Notes under the pieces: model-generated
What the model was told of the DNA's origin: nothing
The model's database searches: none
Seen by the model: the letters and a program-made list of their open reading frames with translations, nothing else
Made by a program: the position numbers and the translations under genes
Shown here: piece by piece, positions 62,186 through 64,000 of the stretch
Position numbering within the stretch: position 1 is the first letter of the stretch
How the letters are laid out: each line of letters starts with the position of its first letter
NCBI RefSeq assembly: GCF_001189235.2
Contig: NZ_LFIP02000002.1
Location: forward strand, 124,411 to 188,410
Reading direction: 5' to 3'
DNA: 64,000 bases
Source of the DNA: Bradyrhizobium embrapense
GTDB lineage: Bacteria; Pseudomonadota; Alphaproteobacteria; Rhizobiales; Xanthobacteraceae

Positions 62186-64000
62186 ATGGATGGAGACGCG
62201 GCGATGCTGACGAAGCCTGCCTTTCGCAAGGTCGATTGGCTCGCGCGTGACATCGCGGTCGAGCGGCGCGCCGACGGCACCGTCGTCCTGAAGTCGCGGA
62301 TTCCGCTGCAGGCCTACGAGACCCATATCCCGGCCTATCTCGCCAAATGGGCGGCGCAGGCGCCGGAGCGGATCTGGTTGGCGCAGCGTGGCGGCCCCGA
62401 CCGGCAGTGGCGCAAGGTCTCCTATGGTGAAGCCAAGCGCACCGTCGATGCGCTGACGCAAGGCTTGCTCGATCTCGGTATTTCCGATGCCCGTCCCGTC
62501 GCGATCCTGTCGGGCAATTCGATCGAGCATGCGCTGATGACGCAGGCTGCGATGCAGGCGCGGCTGCCGGCGGCGCCGGTATCGCCGGCCTATTCGCTGA
62601 TGAGCCAGGATCACCTCAAGCTCAAATACCTCTTCAACCTGATCAAGCCGGCCGTCGTGATGGTGCAGGACGGTCCGACCTTCGAGAAGGCGCTGAAGGC
62701 GATCGATCTCACCGGAATGACAGTCGTGCACGTGCTGCGTCCGTGCGAGGGTATTAAGAGCACGGCCTTTGCCGAGCTCGCGGCAACGAAGGTGACGGCC
62801 GATGTCGACGCGTCGATCGCGAAGATTGCGCCCGACACTGTCGGAAAGCTGCTGTTTACCTCGGGCTCGACCGGCATGCCCAAGGCGGTCATCAACACCC
62901 AGAAGATGATGTGCGCCAATGCGGCGATGATGATGCAGGTGCGGCCGCGCGAAACCTCCGGCCCGATCCCGACCGTGCTCGACTGGATGCCCTGGAATCA
63001 CACCATGGGTGGCAACGCCGCGTTCAACCCGGTGCTGGTCGATGGCGGCACGCTCTATATCGACGACGGCCGGCCGATGCCAGGCCAGTTCGAGGAGACC
63101 ATCAGGAACCTGCGCGAGGTGTCGCCGACCTATTACGCCAACGTGCCGGCCGGCTATGCGGCGCTCGCATCCGCGATGGAGAAGGACGAGGCGCTGTGCG
63201 CGAGCTTCTTCAAGAACCTCTCGATCATGGCCTATGGCGGCGCCCGGCTGCCCGACGATCTCTATGACCGAATGCAGGCGCTGGCGGTGAAGACCACGGG
63301 CGAGCGCATCGTGTTCTACACCGGCTGGGGCTCGACCGAGACCGCACCGACCTCAACCGGAACCTATTGGGACACCGAGCGCGTCGGCCTGATCGGCCTG
63401 CCGTTCCCCGGTGTCGAGCTGAAGATGGTGCCGTGCGGTTCGAAATACGAATTGCGGCTGCGCGGCGTCAACGTCACGCCGGGCTATTTCGGCCAGCCGG
63501 ACCTCACGGCCAAGATGTTCGACGAGGAAGGCTTCTACTGCATCGGCGATGCCGGTGTATTCGTCGATCCCGAAGATCCGCTGCAGGGCATCATCTTCGC
63601 CGGCCGCGTGGTCGAGGACTTCAAGTTGACCACGGGCACGTTCGTTCACGTCGGCTCGCTGCGCACCGATGCGATATCAGCCGCGACGCCGGTCGTGCAT
63701 GACGCGCTGGTTGCGGGGCAGGATCGCGAGTTCATCGGCCTGTTGTGCTGGCCGAACCTGCATGCCTGCCGCCAGCTCGTCGGCAATGCCGATGCGAGCT
63801 ACGAGGAGGTGATCCGGCACCCGGCCGTGATCGCCTGCGTCGAAAAAGGCTTGCAGGCCCACAACGCGTCCACCACCGGCAGCAGCATGCGGATCGCACG
63901 CGCGATGCTGATGGTCGAGCCGCCATCGATCGACGGCAACGAGCTCACCGACAAGGGCTACATCAACCAGCGCGCCGGCCTCGAACGCCGCGCCGCCCTG
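62186..64000 (+). CDS. Feruloyl-CoA synthase-like acyl-CoA ligase, C-terminus cut by window edge
   Basis: From ATG 62186 there are 605 codons with no stop before the window edge. Motifs are the P-loop KLLFTSGSTGMPKAVINTQ near residue 225, WMPWNHTMGGN, and the A5 region FYTGWGSTETAPTSTG. The sequence ITDRMKD of other ligases is replaced by GIIFAGRVVEDFKLTTGTFV, the pattern typical of feruloyl-CoA synthase. The N-terminus KVDWLARDIAVERRADGTVVLKSR also fits. The enzyme activates hydroxycinnamic acids (ferulate or coumarate) to CoA esters; the true substrate in this strain is inferred. Confidence 0.87.
   Translation, partial: MDGDAAMLTKPAFRKVDWLARDIAVERRADGTVVLKSRIPLQAYETHIPAYLAKWAAQAPERIWLAQRGGPDRQWRKVSYGEAKRTVDALTQGLLDLGISDARPVAILSGNSIEHALMTQAAMQARLPAAPVSPAYSLMSQDHLKLKYLFNLIKPAVVMVQDGPTFEKALKAIDLTGMTVVHVLRPCEGIKSTAFAELAATKVTADVDASIAKIAPDTVGKLLFTSGSTGMPKAVINTQKMMCANAAMMMQVRPRETSGPIPTVLDWMPWNHTMGGNAAFNPVLVDGGTLYIDDGRPMPGQFEETIRNLREVSPTYYANVPAGYAALASAMEKDEALCASFFKNLSIMAYGGARLPDDLYDRMQALAVKTTGERIVFYTGWGSTETAPTSTGTYWDTERVGLIGLPFPGVELKMVPCGSKYELRLRGVNVTPGYFGQPDLTAKMFDEEGFYCIGDAGVFVDPEDPLQGIIFAGRVVEDFKLTTGTFVHVGSLRTDAISAATPVVHDALVAGQDREFIGLLCWPNLHACRQLVGNADASYEEVIRHPAVIACVEKGLQAHNASTTGSSMRIARAMLMVEPPSIDGNELTDKGYINQRAGLERRAAL

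Overview
The window is a 64 kb chromosomal stretch of a high-GC alphaproteobacterium. It is most likely a Bradyrhizobium or a close Bradyrhizobiaceae relative. The support is the gene style (several LIV-type and Dpp-type ABC systems, many CoA-linked catabolic genes), an mbfA iron exporter behind an Irr-type palindrome, and several intergenic palindromic repeat families typical of this group. I see no rRNA, tRNA, CRISPR array, IS element or phage gene. The overall look is a catabolic and nutrient-uptake region rather than a mobile island.

Layout, left part (1-29 kb). A truncated secreted MBL-fold hydrolase and an alpha/beta hydrolase are followed by a two-gene ABC-2 exporter. Next comes a complete livHMGF operon with an acyl-CoA ligase and its binding protein (3.9-10.8 kb). 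A LapG-like cysteine protease is divergent from a 1387-residue FecR/VCBS type I secreted protein, which is followed by a CHASE2 adenylate cyclase (10.9-18.8 kb). Two paralogous oligopeptide-type binding proteins are then divergently transcribed from facing sigma-54 (-24/-12) promoters around a palindrome. The rightward one leads into a Dpp-type ABC operon that carries an amidase and a small AtzG-like partner (18.9-28.1 kb). This looks like a sigma-54-controlled scavenging system that imports an amide or peptide-like compound and hydrolyses it.

Middle part (28-43 kb). A LysR regulator and a thioesterase-like gene are followed by a type I secretion ABC exporter plus its membrane fusion protein, the natural candidates to export the adhesin, then pncC/cinA. 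Two tandem amidohydrolase-2 proteins and a Rieske ferredoxin form an overlapping cassette. It converges on a tricarballylate-type utilisation locus (LysR, TcuC-like MFS, TcuA-like flavoprotein, an exported esterase, TcuB-like Fe-S membrane protein). The esterase between tcuA and tcuB is unusual and suggests an ester substrate.

Right part (43-64 kb). Here lie a DUF1127 protein, a GNAT protein, and a CoA/alcohol catabolic group (enoyl-CoA hydratase, atypical SDR, AidB-like acyl-CoA dehydrogenase, Zn alcohol dehydrogenase, NTF2-like protein, amidase). They are followed by cytochrome b561, an exported beta-rich protein, mbfA with an ICE-like operator, an extremely His-rich exported protein and an epoxide-hydrolase-like enzyme. 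The window ends in a side-chain beta-oxidation cluster for phenylpropanoid-like acids: acyl-CoA synthetase and thiolase on the minus strand, TetR, HSD10-like dehydrogenase, enoyl-CoA hydratase and a truncated feruloyl-CoA synthase-like ligase on the plus strand.
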